Source of the DNA: Chlamydiales bacterium
GTDB lineage: Bacteria > Chlamydiota > Chlamydiia > Chlamydiales > Simkaniaceae
Assembly: GCA_024233515.1 (NCBI GenBank)
Contig: JACKPO010000008.1
Location: forward strand, 1 to 64,000
Reading direction: 5' to 3'
Length of the DNA stretch: 64,000 nt
Shown here: positions 8,973 through 17,727 of the stretch, one piece after another
Layout of the letters: each line of letters begins with the position of its first letter
How positions within the stretch are numbered: position 1 is the stretch's first letter
Program-made: the position numbers and the translations under genes
Notes under the pieces: model-generated
What the model saw: the letters and a program-made list of their open reading frames with translations, nothing else
Databases searched by the model: none
Told to the model about the DNA's origin: nothing

Positions 8973-9734
8973 ATGATTGATTTAGAAACCTATACGGGTG
9001 GTCCGCTATTTTTTGAAATCGACTTAACGGTAGATGAACCCGATTTCTCTAAGCAGATCGAAGAGAATAGAGATTTTCTTAATGGCTTACGTCAAGAAGG
9101 AAAGTCTCTCGAAACGATTTCCTCCGAAGCAGAAAAGACCGTTCGCTCGGTTTCCCCTATCCTCCTTGGAGATAATCCCTTCCAAGATTCTGACCCTTGG
9201 ATCGTTAAGTGCCTTCTATCGGTCTACCATGCAATGCGCGTCCTCTTTTTAGAAACCGATGAGATCCAAAAAGCTTTGGAAACCTATCAAGGAAGCCAAG
9301 AGGTCATCCAACACATCAAAAATCGAGCTGATACCATTGAACAAGAGGTGAATCAAAACTACCAAAATACCCTTCGTGTCCATTTCACACTGGAAGCGAT
9401 GAAAGTCATTGAAACCGGCGGTGATGGAAACGCTTTTGTAGAAGCGTTTGTCAGTTCGTATAGCGCTTTATTACACGCCCGAACCTTTGTCTTTGAAGGA
9501 GGAGAAAAAGTCAGCCTTACCTCTGAAAAGCGTGCAGAGCTTCTAGCATCGTTTAGAGACGAACTTGTTAAACGCCGAGCCGAGCTAGATCCTTCTCAAG
9601 CAACACCAGAGAATAGGAAGTCCCTCCAAGAGCAACTTGATATACTAATGCAAGAACGGAAGGCGCTCACTGAAAAGCTCCACGCTCTAGATGAGTTTAT
9701 TCGAGGACCTCTTGATCGACAAATCTCTCTCTGA
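8973..9734 (+). CDS. Unknown protein with C-terminal coiled coil
   Basis: A 253-residue protein from ATG 8973, acidic and mostly helical, with no signal peptide or membrane segment. An ATG at 8961 is in frame, but GGAGGG at 8963-8968 sits exactly where a ribosome binding site for 8973 should be, and the extended -10 box at 8942-8950 would start transcription near 8957, leaving no leader for 8961. The last 60 residues (RRAELDPSQATPENRKSL onward, with repeated Leu and charged residues) look like a coiled coil. The family is unknown. It is followed 12 bases later by algH, so they may be co-transcribed. Confidence 0.75.
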   Translation: MIDLETYTGGPLFFEIDLTVDEPDFSKQIEENRDFLNGLRQEGKSLETISSEAEKTVRSVSPILLGDNPFQDSDPWIVKCLLSVYHAMRVLFLETDEIQKALETYQGSQEVIQHIKNRADTIEQEVNQNYQNTLRVHFTLEAMKVIETGGDGNAFVEAFVSSYSALLHARTFVFEGGEKVSLTSEKRAELLASFRDELVKRRAELDPSQATPENRKSLQEQLDILMQERKALTEKLHALDEFIRGPLDRQISL

Positions 9735-9746
9735 TAAAGAGAGGAT

Positions 9747-10304
9747 ATGAGTCTAACGCCTTATGCAGATCTGAAAAAAGGAACCTTCCTGGTTGCAAGT
9801 CCCGACATTGAGAGTGGTATTTTTTATCGCAGTGTCGTCCTTCTCTGCGACCATAGTTCCATTGGCTCCTTCGGGCTCATCGTCAATAAACCCCTAGACC
9901 TGGAAGTCGAAGAGGATTTTCTTGGCCTTGGCGCCGGAAGCGCGCACGTAGAAATGCGCGCAGGAGGTCCCAATCAACCGGGCCAGGTGATGCTCCTCCA
10001 AGATCAAGGGTGCCAAGGAGGAAACAGCCTCGAAATTGTAGAAGGGATCTATCTCAATGGAGATGTCGAATCGATGCAGGAGAAAGAGCCATTTCCCAAA
10101 ACGCTCCTCTGCTTCGGCTATGGTGGATGGGCCTCAGGAGTTCTCGAACGAGAGTTCCTCAGCGGTGCTTGGTTTCTCTGCCCCGCCACTAAAGAACTCC
10201 TCTTCGATACCCATCCCGATAAGCTTTGGCAAACCCTTCTCCGCAACATGGGTGGGAAATACAAAACCCTCTCAATGATGCCCGAAGACCTCGAACTCAA
10301 CTAA
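9747..10304 (+). CDS. algH: YqgE/AlgH family protein
   Basis: A 185-residue member of the conserved YqgE/AlgH (UPF0301) family. The family core is visible: KGTFLVASPDIESGIFYRSV near the start, HSSIGSFGLIVNKPL in the middle, then AGGPNQPGQVMLL and CFGYGGWASGVLEREFLSGAW. AGAGGAT precedes the ATG. The function of the family is not settled; in Pseudomonas it was linked to transcriptional regulation of alginate. The length matches family members. Confidence 0.93.
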   Translation: MSLTPYADLKKGTFLVASPDIESGIFYRSVVLLCDHSSIGSFGLIVNKPLDLEVEEDFLGLGAGSAHVEMRAGGPNQPGQVMLLQDQGCQGGNSLEIVEGIYLNGDVESMQEKEPFPKTLLCFGYGGWASGVLEREFLSGAWFLCPATKELLFDTHPDKLWQTLLRNMGGKYKTLSMMPEDLELN

Positions 10305-10399
10305 GAGACTATCTCTGCACGTTTTTTATGCATAAAGTTCCTTGAGAATATCTTTAAAAAAACTTTATGATCGTTTTTCTGAATTCTTGGAGAACCTTT

Positions 10400-13300
10400 A
10401 TGAGCAAGCCAATCCCAAACGTTTCTAGTTTAGCGATTCATCTTATTTCTAGTCATGCAGAGATTGAAAAAGTGAAAGCCATCGAGTCTCCTGTAAAATT
10501 TATTGAGCTCCTTGTCAGAACATACAACCAAAAAAAAGAAGAGAAGAAAGACCACACCTTTCTTCCCATCAAAAACCTCTCTTGGCACAGGAGTGGACTA
10601 GAAAACTTTCATCTAATCCCCTACTACTCTAGACGAGCACATACCTGTAGTTCAGGTCTCTTTGTAGAACACTTTTCAAGTGGTGAAAATCAGGGAGCAT
10701 TTGAAAGTATCACATTCCATTTTGCGTTTTTTGTTTATTTTTCTGTGAAACAAAAAGAAACGGATAAGAAGATTCAACAGCAGTGGGCAATCTTTGCACT
10801 CACCTCAAACCAAGCCTTCCGGCTCATCCGCCCTTTTTGTGACTACGGATTTCCCACAAGAATTGCCTTTAGGATTGTCGTCCCTGAACTGATAAAGAAA
10901 GAGGTTACCCCTCTTGTAGGATCGAAAGAAGCTTCAAGTAACCATTACAAGAAAGGGTATCAGCTCCGCTTACATGAGTATGAGAATCTATGGGTCATCT
11001 ACAAAAACTTCGATGCAGAGCTGAAAGCAGGATGTTCTTTGCTCCCCTTTTTACAGGTAAAAGAAGATCGAAGAGTGGGCGTTCACATTGGAGAAGGGAT
11101 GATCCGCCTTTCTGGATCCTATCCTTTCGAGTGTTATGTTGCGATGCTCCCTACACTGCTAAGTATCCGGAAAGGGATGGTCACCCACACAACAAAAAAG
11201 GAACAAGAAATTGATGATCCAGCATTTCAATCGTTTGCAAACATCCAAAGAATTAACCCTAAGCAAGAAAAAATTCTCGATGCAGGGCTGATCTCCCTTC
11301 TTCATCGGCTAATTACTAAAGGGGGAAACACAGCTCTCCACCTTTCTCATACCTATTACCATCAATACTATACCTCTTCTACTTTCACCCTTAAAGTCCA
11401 TTGGAAAGGAGGGAATTACCAAACCACCTGGCACTATCCCCCTTCTCTCGATCAACTTATAGAGGTCCTCTCCACCTTTTTTCATGGATGTTCCCTTGAG
11501 GAATTTGCAAAAGGAGTCCATGAAACCTCCATGCAATGTGATGGAATTGGCCCGACTTTCCATCCTTTGATCGACTACATCCAAGGAGAACTTTTTTACG
11601 ACGGAGACATCTATTTTAAGGTCGGCGGAGTCTGGTTAAAAGTTCTAAACCAACACCTCGCTACAACAGAACGGAGCTTTATCGAGCTATTGAAGGCAAT
11701 CCTCGCCACAAAAGAGAACAAAAAGGGGCATCTACTTGATAATCAATGGATTTCGAAAGAGGAATGGGTCGCCTTTTCTCCTAAAGATTATCCTTCACCT
11801 CCCTCTGAAGAAACAAAAAAAGCCCTTGAAGAAGCCACCTTTAGTTTTATTGATGCGAAAGGGAAGGTCGTCGTCCCCTACCCAACAAGAGCTCTTTTTA
11901 CAGACCAAAAAACATCCATCATCAAATCATTGAAAAAGAAGTGGGCAGAATTAGAGGATTGGTTAAAGGAAAACGAAGGTAAAGTTGTCACCGCAAAAGA
12001 CCTTCAAGCTATCTTTTCCAAAAAAAAGGATACGGGGAAGGTTAAGGATTTATCACCTGAAGTGTTTAAGCTTCTTCAAACTCCTTACCATGTCCTCCGT
12101 TCTCTCCAAAAAAACGTGGGTTCCGTTGCTCCCGTGGGGAAAAGTGAAGAGGTGAATGTTTCAGATTTAACTCAGTTTAAAAAACTTAAAGGAACACCAA
12201 ATTACATCTCAGATAATTTTGATCTCCTCTCTCAACTCTTAGCCAACAATAGCTCTGTCAAGGAAGGTGACTTAACCTTTATTCAACCCGATAGCAAGAA
12301 GAGAAAAAAAACCTATGAATGGCTAACCACAAAGCACTCTCTAGAAGCTGAATTCTCAGACCGCTGTGTTGCTCAAGGGCCCATTCCAAAAACAATAGAA
12401 ATGGCTTCAGAGCTTCGTGCTTTTCTTGAAGAAAAGCATCGCGACTACCAATTAGTGATGGATGAGGAACACTATAGCCGCCTTTTCTTAAATCGCACAG
12501 GGTATCTCGTCTGTGATCAAGTTTTTCCCGGAGAGCGGAATCATGTCGAGCTTTTCGACCTTCTCTATTTTGGAGAAGATGGAAAGCTTTATCTCTATGC
12601 AATCAAAGAAGGGTTTGGGACAAGTACAGGCATTGCTTGCACTCAAATTCGTGTCGCAGCAGAATCGATTGAAGCTGCAAGACGTTCAGGATCTGAAATT
12701 ATCAGTGAGCTTTATGATGCCGCCGTCGGTACAAAAGCCACAACAGATTTTAGAAAAAAGCTCATCAAAGATTTGCTAAAAGTGGGGAAAAAGGCTTTTG
12801 TCAACTTTTTTAAGGAAAGGGAAATCATCTTTGTCTACGCTTTTTTGGACACAGGAACAGAGGACCACCGCCTCAAAGATGAACTCAACCTACAAACCAC
12901 AATCACCTCCTCTATGCTTAAAGAGAGCGCAACAGATCCACTGCTCACCCTTGATTTTCTCGTTGCAATGGGTTTTTTAGATGAAAACTATCGCCTTCTC
13001 GATGCATTTCTTCAGACTCCATCTGGCAAGTTCAAGGCAAAGTGTGAGGCCTTTATTCAAGAGGTTTTTAATGCACTACAGTCTAAAAGGGATATTGACC
13101 AAGTTCTTCTCACTCTTCAACTCACCTCAACTCGGAATATGGCTCTTCAAAACCTATTAAAAAAGAAGAAAATTGCCTCAAATCGAGAAGGACTCACCCT
13201 CCCTGCTCTTCAAAATGAGCTCATGGCCTTCGATCCTAAAAAAGTCGCTAAAACCCTGTGGGGTCAAGTCTCACAATTTGACTCGATGATAGCAAAAATT

Positions 13301-14704
13301 GAGCTCATTAAATTGAGGAAAGAAATCACAGCAAAAGGATTTCAACTACAAATCATTCAGCTCGATAGACCTGGGAAAACTGCAGCTCGCCCTCCTCTCA
13401 ATGTCCTTGATGACACCTCTCTAGCCCCTTCTGTTTTCCATACCGCAACCATCCCCTATGATGGAGATCTTTATTCCTATGGAACAACCCCTTATTCCCT
13501 AGAAGAAATATTCATGACGTTTTTAGGAGAGGATTCCCCTTTCCTATGCCGAAAACTTCTTAGCACTCTTTTTAACCAAAAACTCGATACTTTGAAAGAA
13601 AGTGACCTGGCACAATTGGCGTCGCGTTTTGACCACGCCTTGGTAATTGTCCATGTTGATCATCCTCAGCAAGCTCCTAAAGCAGAACCAGATGTTCCCA
13701 TGATTCTTCTCATTAAAGATAGCCATGACCAATACTATATCTCAAAAGAGGCGGGCCTTCCCCCTCTAGAAACCTCGAGAGAGCGGAGCACCCTTTTTCA
13801 AGATCTTAAAAGTTCAACTTTTAACTCCTTAGGAATTGTCAATAACGGAAATGATTGCTTCCTCAACGCTACGATGCAATTTCTCATTCACTCCCCAATA
13901 ATTTACTCTTTGATTGAGCGGCGGAAGGAAGCTCACCCTTTTGCGCTCCAATTTGCAAATTTTGTATTGGAATATGCTGAAGGGGACGCTCAAAAAATGA
14001 CCACAAAAGCCATGCGCCATTCTCTTGTTTTCTCTCCCTATTCTCAAGAGGATGCTGCAGAAGCTCTTGGGAAAATGCTGGAAGCCTTCGATATAGCAGA
14101 ACTTGCTCCAAGTTTTACAATTGAAAGAAAGATCAATACAGATGCAGCTTTTGAGTGCGAAGCAACAGAGCCAACTCCCCTTAAAGAACTTGAAAAAGTA
14201 GAAGGTGATGTCCGTTCCATTATTCATCTCCCTATTCCTGAAGGCGACTCCCCATCTCTTGCCGACTGTTGGAATCTTTATGAAGAAGAGCGAGAAATAG
14301 GGGACTCTATCGTTTACCTAGAAAATGATAAAAGCTACAAGGTTGAGAGATATATGGAGGCAATTTCTCTCGAAAGCGAACCCGAATTCCTCTTGCTGCA
14401 AATCAAACGGTTCACCTGGAATGAAGCCCTTAAAAAAAGGGAGAAAATAGAAAAATTGATCGGTGTAACTGAGGAAATGACCATTCATGAGATCCCTTAT
14501 CGAGTTGTCGGATTCATCAATCATGAAGGCGCCTCTCCTAAAGTGGGGCATTATACTGCAACCGTTCTTGTGAACGGAACCTGGACCCACTTTAACGACG
14601 AAAACGTTACTCTAAAAGATGATTTCGCAGCTGTTCAAGAAGAGGCTAATACTTCTTACATTCTCATGCTTCACAAAGTAAAAGAAAAGAGGGAAGATTC
14701 TTAA
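10400..14704 (+). CDS. Giant protein with C-terminal ubiquitin-specific protease (C19)-like domain, candidate effector
   Basis: A 1434-residue protein. GGAGAA at 10389-10394 supports ATG 10400 over the in-frame ATG 10367. The C-terminal 280 residues carry the USP cysteine box, GIVNNGNDCFLNATMQFL, with the presumed catalytic Cys encoded at 13856-13858 (residue 1153). The histidine box GHYTATV has His at 14549-14551 (residue 1384), and WTHFNDENV supplies the third residue, Asp at 14597-14599. These three elements in order are the signature of eukaryotic ubiquitin-specific proteases. The 1100 residues before it are unfamiliar; a section near residues 700-800 (FDLLYFGEDGKLYLYAIKEG then Ser/Thr and AAESI) faintly recalls the TIGR04141/DUF6119 family. 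No signal peptide is present, so export would need type III secretion. The likely role is removing ubiquitin or a ubiquitin-like protein in the host; this is inference. Confidence 0.85.
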   Translation: MSKPIPNVSSLAIHLISSHAEIEKVKAIESPVKFIELLVRTYNQKKEEKKDHTFLPIKNLSWHRSGLENFHLIPYYSRRAHTCSSGLFVEHFSSGENQGAFESITFHFAFFVYFSVKQKETDKKIQQQWAIFALTSNQAFRLIRPFCDYGFPTRIAFRIVVPELIKKEVTPLVGSKEASSNHYKKGYQLRLHEYENLWVIYKNFDAELKAGCSLLPFLQVKEDRRVGVHIGEGMIRLSGSYPFECYVAMLPTLLSIRKGMVTHTTKKEQEIDDPAFQSFANIQRINPKQEKILDAGLISLLHRLITKGGNTALHLSHTYYHQYYTSSTFTLKVHWKGGNYQTTWHYPPSLDQLIEVLSTFFHGCSLEEFAKGVHETSMQCDGIGPTFHPLIDYIQGELFYDGDIYFKVGGVWLKVLNQHLATTERSFIELLKAILATKENKKGHLLDNQWISKEEWVAFSPKDYPSPPSEETKKALEEATFSFIDAKGKVVVPYPTRALFTDQKTSIIKSLKKKWAELEDWLKENEGKVVTAKDLQAIFSKKKDTGKVKDLSPEVFKLLQTPYHVLRSLQKNVGSVAPVGKSEEVNVSDLTQFKKLKGTPNYISDNFDLLSQLLANNSSVKEGDLTFIQPDSKKRKKTYEWLTTKHSLEAEFSDRCVAQGPIPKTIEMASELRAFLEEKHRDYQLVMDEEHYSRLFLNRTGYLVCDQVFPGERNHVELFDLLYFGEDGKLYLYAIKEGFGTSTGIACTQIRVAAESIEAARRSGSEIISELYDAAVGTKATTDFRKKLIKDLLKVGKKAFVNFFKEREIIFVYAFLDTGTEDHRLKDELNLQTTITSSMLKESATDPLLTLDFLVAMGFLDENYRLLDAFLQTPSGKFKAKCEAFIQEVFNALQSKRDIDQVLLTLQLTSTRNMALQNLLKKKKIASNREGLTLPALQNELMAFDPKKVAKTLWGQVSQFDSMIAKIELIKLRKEITAKGFQLQIIQLDRPGKTAARPPLNVLDDTSLAPSVFHTATIPYDGDLYSYGTTPYSLEEIFMTFLGEDSPFLCRKLLSTLFNQKLDTLKESDLAQLASRFDHALVIVHVDHPQQAPKAEPDVPMILLIKDSHDQYYISKEAGLPPLETSRERSTLFQDLKSSTFNSLGIVNNGNDCFLNATMQFLIHSPIIYSLIERRKEAHPFALQFANFVLEYAEGDAQKMTTKAMRHSLVFSPYSQEDAAEALGKMLEAFDIAELAPSFTIERKINTDAAFECEATEPTPLKELEKVEGDVRSIIHLPIPEGDSPSLADCWNLYEEEREIGDSIVYLENDKSYKVERYMEAISLESEPEFLLLQIKRFTWNEALKKREKIEKLIGVTEEMTIHEIPYRVVGFINHEGASPKVGHYTATVLVNGTWTHFNDENVTLKDDFAAVQEEANTSYILMLHKVKEKREDS

Positions 14705-16881
14705 AAGTCAGGTTGGATCTTTTGGAAGAACTTGGCGCTGAAATGGGGCTGCAGCACCTTCATGATCTTGTCATGATCGCGGGTCAGGTACATACTCAGA
14801 ATACTGAGAGCGCTCGCCATCCGGCTGAAGCGCTGGTAGTCAACGAGACGTTCCCGCACGGTCAGGGCGGGTCCGCAGAGGATCCAGAGCAATTGATCTT
14901 GCTCCTCAAGGGTCCACTTTTCGTTTTTCCCTAAAAGTTTAAGGAGGGCGAAAAAGGCTGCACTGGATGTTGCTCCCACATCGATCCCATCTTTACAGGA
15001 GAAAGTGAACGTATCGGGCTGAACCATCTCGAGAATTTTGAGCTCAAGGAAGAGGTAAAAGATTTCGATAAAATCAAGTCGTTCTTTACGCGGAAGCTTC
15101 ACCTTTCCTTTAAAGAAATGGTCGTGAATGAACGGGATGATTTTCTTCACGTAGGTCTGAAGTGATTTCTCATCGATCTGTTTGGAGAAAAAGTATCCAC
15201 ACTCATGCCCACTGAGGAATTGCTCCTCCAGGAGTTTCAGGAAATCTTCTGTTCGATCAACTTTGAGGTACTCTTCCGATTGAAAGTAGAAGTCGTTTTT
15301 CTTCGGCAGGGTCACCAAGATAAATTGATTGGAAAACTCTGCTTTCCGCTGCATTTTTTCAAGGACGTCGCATCGCGCATGTTCTTCCCAAGTCGTTGCA
15401 TCTTGAAGGTTGAAGTGAAGATGCTTACTCAGCCCTTTTTTTGTTTCAAAGTGGCGGAGAAACCCCTTAAACTCCTCGATGACTTCTGCTTTGTTTACAT
15501 GGGTATGGAATGTGGGGCATGGAATTTTCAAACAAGAGGCATCGAAAGCGCTACTTGAAAAGGAGTAGAGATAGTAGGGAGGATTTCCCTGGTTGATCGG
15601 GTCGAACCCTTCTTTTTCATTCCGGTCTTGAAAGATATCGAGGGTCTTAAACAGTGGTCCTGAAGGGTATTTTTTGAGCATTTCTGTCACGTTATCGTGG
15701 AGCTCAAAGATTTCGGTCATCAGCGCATCGGTTGAGATCTCTTTTACACGCGCAGGTGGCGCATTATCCCAAGCGCGTTTGATCAGATCGTTTAGGTAAT
15801 CAAGCATCTCTTGTTTTTTTCCACTATGAGTGAAAAAGGCAAACGAAAGGGCATGGATCAAATGGACAATGGCGCGGGTAAGTTGATCGGTCTCTTCATC
15901 GGAGAAGTTGATCAACCCCTGATAATCAGGAGAGGCTAGAATTTCACGGAGGAATTTATGGAAGTCTTTGAGATAGCGCGTACAGACCTTCCCCATGGTA
16001 TTTTCCTGCAAATTATGGGGATTACAGGCGAGCATGAGGGACATTGTCATTTTGAGGACGCTTCCGACAATCGGCACCTCTTTATGGTGCATCGCATCGG
16101 CATAAAAGTCGCTCAGCTCGTTTCTTGCGCTATCACGAATCTCCTCCGCAATCATTTGCGCTTCATGGTCGATCAGAATATTAATTCTGAGAAGGGGATC
16201 CTCCCCTTCAAACCCCATGATAATTTCATCGAAGTCGCTGACGAGCTTGATATGTCTGAGGAGGTTACGATTGAAGAAGGGTTTCCCATCATCTTTGCGG
16301 ATATAAAAGAGCTCATACTGCTTGTCCCGCTTGACCATCTCTAAGTCTTTCAGTCCTTGCTTTTCGATGTCGATCTTTTCATCTTCGACAGCCCACTCTT
16401 CTTCCCACTTGGCTTCGCTTGCAAGGACCTCTTCGAACCGTTTCAGGATATTGGTCTTAAAGTACTTCTTGAGATCTTTATATTCTTTGATCTCTGTGAC
16501 CTTCCCCTCTTTATAGGTATGGTTAAAGAGGGTGGTACATTTATCGAGTTTATCGGCTGCTTCATCGGCGAGAACCATGATCGCTTTAATCCCCCGTTGG
16601 GTATCGCGATCTTTGAGCTGAGCTCGATCTTTGGTGTAAACGTGTTCGAGATATTTGTGGACTGTTTTAAAGGTCCCTTTGACAGCAGAGAGAGTTTCCT
16701 CTTTTTCCTCAGAATTTAACTCTTTGAGCACATGTAGATTCCGTTTGACCCCCCGAGAAACCCCCTCTTTGTCATCGGCAACATCGAGCTCAGCCATCCC
16801 CGATAGATTATCGACCGCATCCATGATCGACATCTCATCTTTCTTCTTCTTTGCCTTACCCTTAGCTACCTTCTTCGCCAC
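14701..16881 (-). CDS. Large unknown cytosolic or secreted protein
   Basis: A 726-residue protein I do not recognise. It opens with a lysine-rich run (MAKKVAKGKAKKKKDEMS), then a highly charged helical region to about residue 210, and a mixed helical remainder. There is no signal peptide, and no convincing membrane segment; a weakly hydrophobic patch near residue 275 (VPIVGSVLKMTMSLMLACNP) is the only candidate. It ends 4 bases inside the convergent USP-like gene. The next gene in the same direction is a probable lipoprotein 24 bases upstream. Its size and low similarity to known families fit a lineage-specific chlamydial protein, but no function can be assigned. Confidence 0.8.
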   Translation of the reverse strand: MAKKVAKGKAKKKKDEMSIMDAVDNLSGMAELDVADDKEGVSRGVKRNLHVLKELNSEEKEETLSAVKGTFKTVHKYLEHVYTKDRAQLKDRDTQRGIKAIMVLADEAADKLDKCTTLFNHTYKEGKVTEIKEYKDLKKYFKTNILKRFEEVLASEAKWEEEWAVEDEKIDIEKQGLKDLEMVKRDKQYELFYIRKDDGKPFFNRNLLRHIKLVSDFDEIIMGFEGEDPLLRINILIDHEAQMIAEEIRDSARNELSDFYADAMHHKEVPIVGSVLKMTMSLMLACNPHNLQENTMGKVCTRYLKDFHKFLREILASPDYQGLINFSDEETDQLTRAIVHLIHALSFAFFTHSGKKQEMLDYLNDLIKRAWDNAPPARVKEISTDALMTEIFELHDNVTEMLKKYPSGPLFKTLDIFQDRNEKEGFDPINQGNPPYYLYSFSSSAFDASCLKIPCPTFHTHVNKAEVIEEFKGFLRHFETKKGLSKHLHFNLQDATTWEEHARCDVLEKMQRKAEFSNQFILVTLPKKNDFYFQSEEYLKVDRTEDFLKLLEEQFLSGHECGYFFSKQIDEKSLQTYVKKIIPFIHDHFFKGKVKLPRKERLDFIEIFYLFLELKILEMVQPDTFTFSCKDGIDVGATSSAAFFALLKLLGKNEKWTLEEQDQLLWILCGPALTVRERLVDYQRFSRMASALSILSMYLTRDHDKIMKVLQPHFSAKFFQKIQPDF

Positions 16882-16905
16882 AACTTCCCCCGTATCTTAT
16901 ACTCA

Positions 16906-17727
16906 TTATGGATGAGGTTCGATATATTGATCAATTTCAATTTCTCGTTCGGTGACGTTGAAAAATCCTGGGACCACATGGTTATTTTTATCAAGAAGCT
17001 CTAGCTTAACCTTATGCTTGCCGGCTGAAAGATTGTAGATATAGTAGGGAACATATTTGGTAAGTATCTGAACGCTTTTCCCATCAATCGTGAGCCCTAC
17101 TTTATATCCATCTGGCGAAAGAGAGCAGTTCGACAGTAAGAAATCCAAAAGAATCGGATTCGATTTTGAAGCAGGATAATTTCCTTGTGGCTCATTATAA
17201 GTGAGAAATGGTTTTTGAAGATCGATATTTAGGGTATCAGCTTTTTTCCGATCTTGATAGTAAAAGACCTCCACAGAAAAGGGGCCATGCCCTTTTAAGC
17301 TCTCTCCATAGGAGCGGGCAGGAAAAGCACGAATCACATGTTGACCCGGCTTGAGGGTAAAGGGAATATGAAAACTTAAGATCTTATCATAATATTCACG
17401 ATTTTCAACAAACGAGTCTTCAAACGACTGATTATAGATCACGTAAGGATGATTATCGATGATGACATGGATCGCTTGCCCATCTGGGTCATTGTAGATC
17501 TCTTTAGCTCGATCATTTTGCGTGATCACTCCCAGTGGAAATCCCTCAATCCGCATTTGGACATTGATCGGCGACTTCCGCTTATTTTCATAAGGTCTTG
17601 GAAAAACAATCTTTGTGACGATCGTGTTCGCTTCTGGAGTCGGTTGTACAGGAGTCACATAGACCTCACCACTCCCAAATAGGCAGCTCTGAAGAAAAAG
17701 TAAGACTAGTCCAAGTGTTTTATTCAT
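16906..17727 (-). CDS. Exported protein, probable lipoprotein, unknown function
   Basis: A 273-residue protein with an N-terminal export signal: MNKTLGLVLLFLQSC, where LQSC is an imperfect lipobox. The mature part is beta-rich with two similar units, each containing a Gly/His-Val-type PGQHVIRAF or AGKHKVKLEL strand after a YVIYNQ or YYIYNL element. That internal repetition suggests two immunoglobulin-like or fibronectin-like beta domains facing the periplasm. The start codon overlaps the stop of the MFS gene by 4 bases, so the two are probably co-transcribed. No enzyme motif is visible. Confidence 0.75.
   Translation of the reverse strand: MNKTLGLVLLFLQSCLFGSGEVYVTPVQPTPEANTIVTKIVFPRPYENKRKSPINVQMRIEGFPLGVITQNDRAKEIYNDPDGQAIHVIIDNHPYVIYNQSFEDSFVENREYYDKILSFHIPFTLKPGQHVIRAFPARSYGESLKGHGPFSVEVFYYQDRKKADTLNIDLQKPFLTYNEPQGNYPASKSNPILLDFLLSNCSLSPDGYKVGLTIDGKSVQILTKYVPYYIYNLSAGKHKVKLELLDKNNHVVPGFFNVTEREIEIDQYIEPHP

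Noticed and set aside
15958..16719. Two plus-strand frames (128 and 120 residues) inside the 726-residue gene
   Set aside because: They are the antisense of a highly charged coding sequence; hydrophobic Phe/Ile-rich products of this type are typical shadows.
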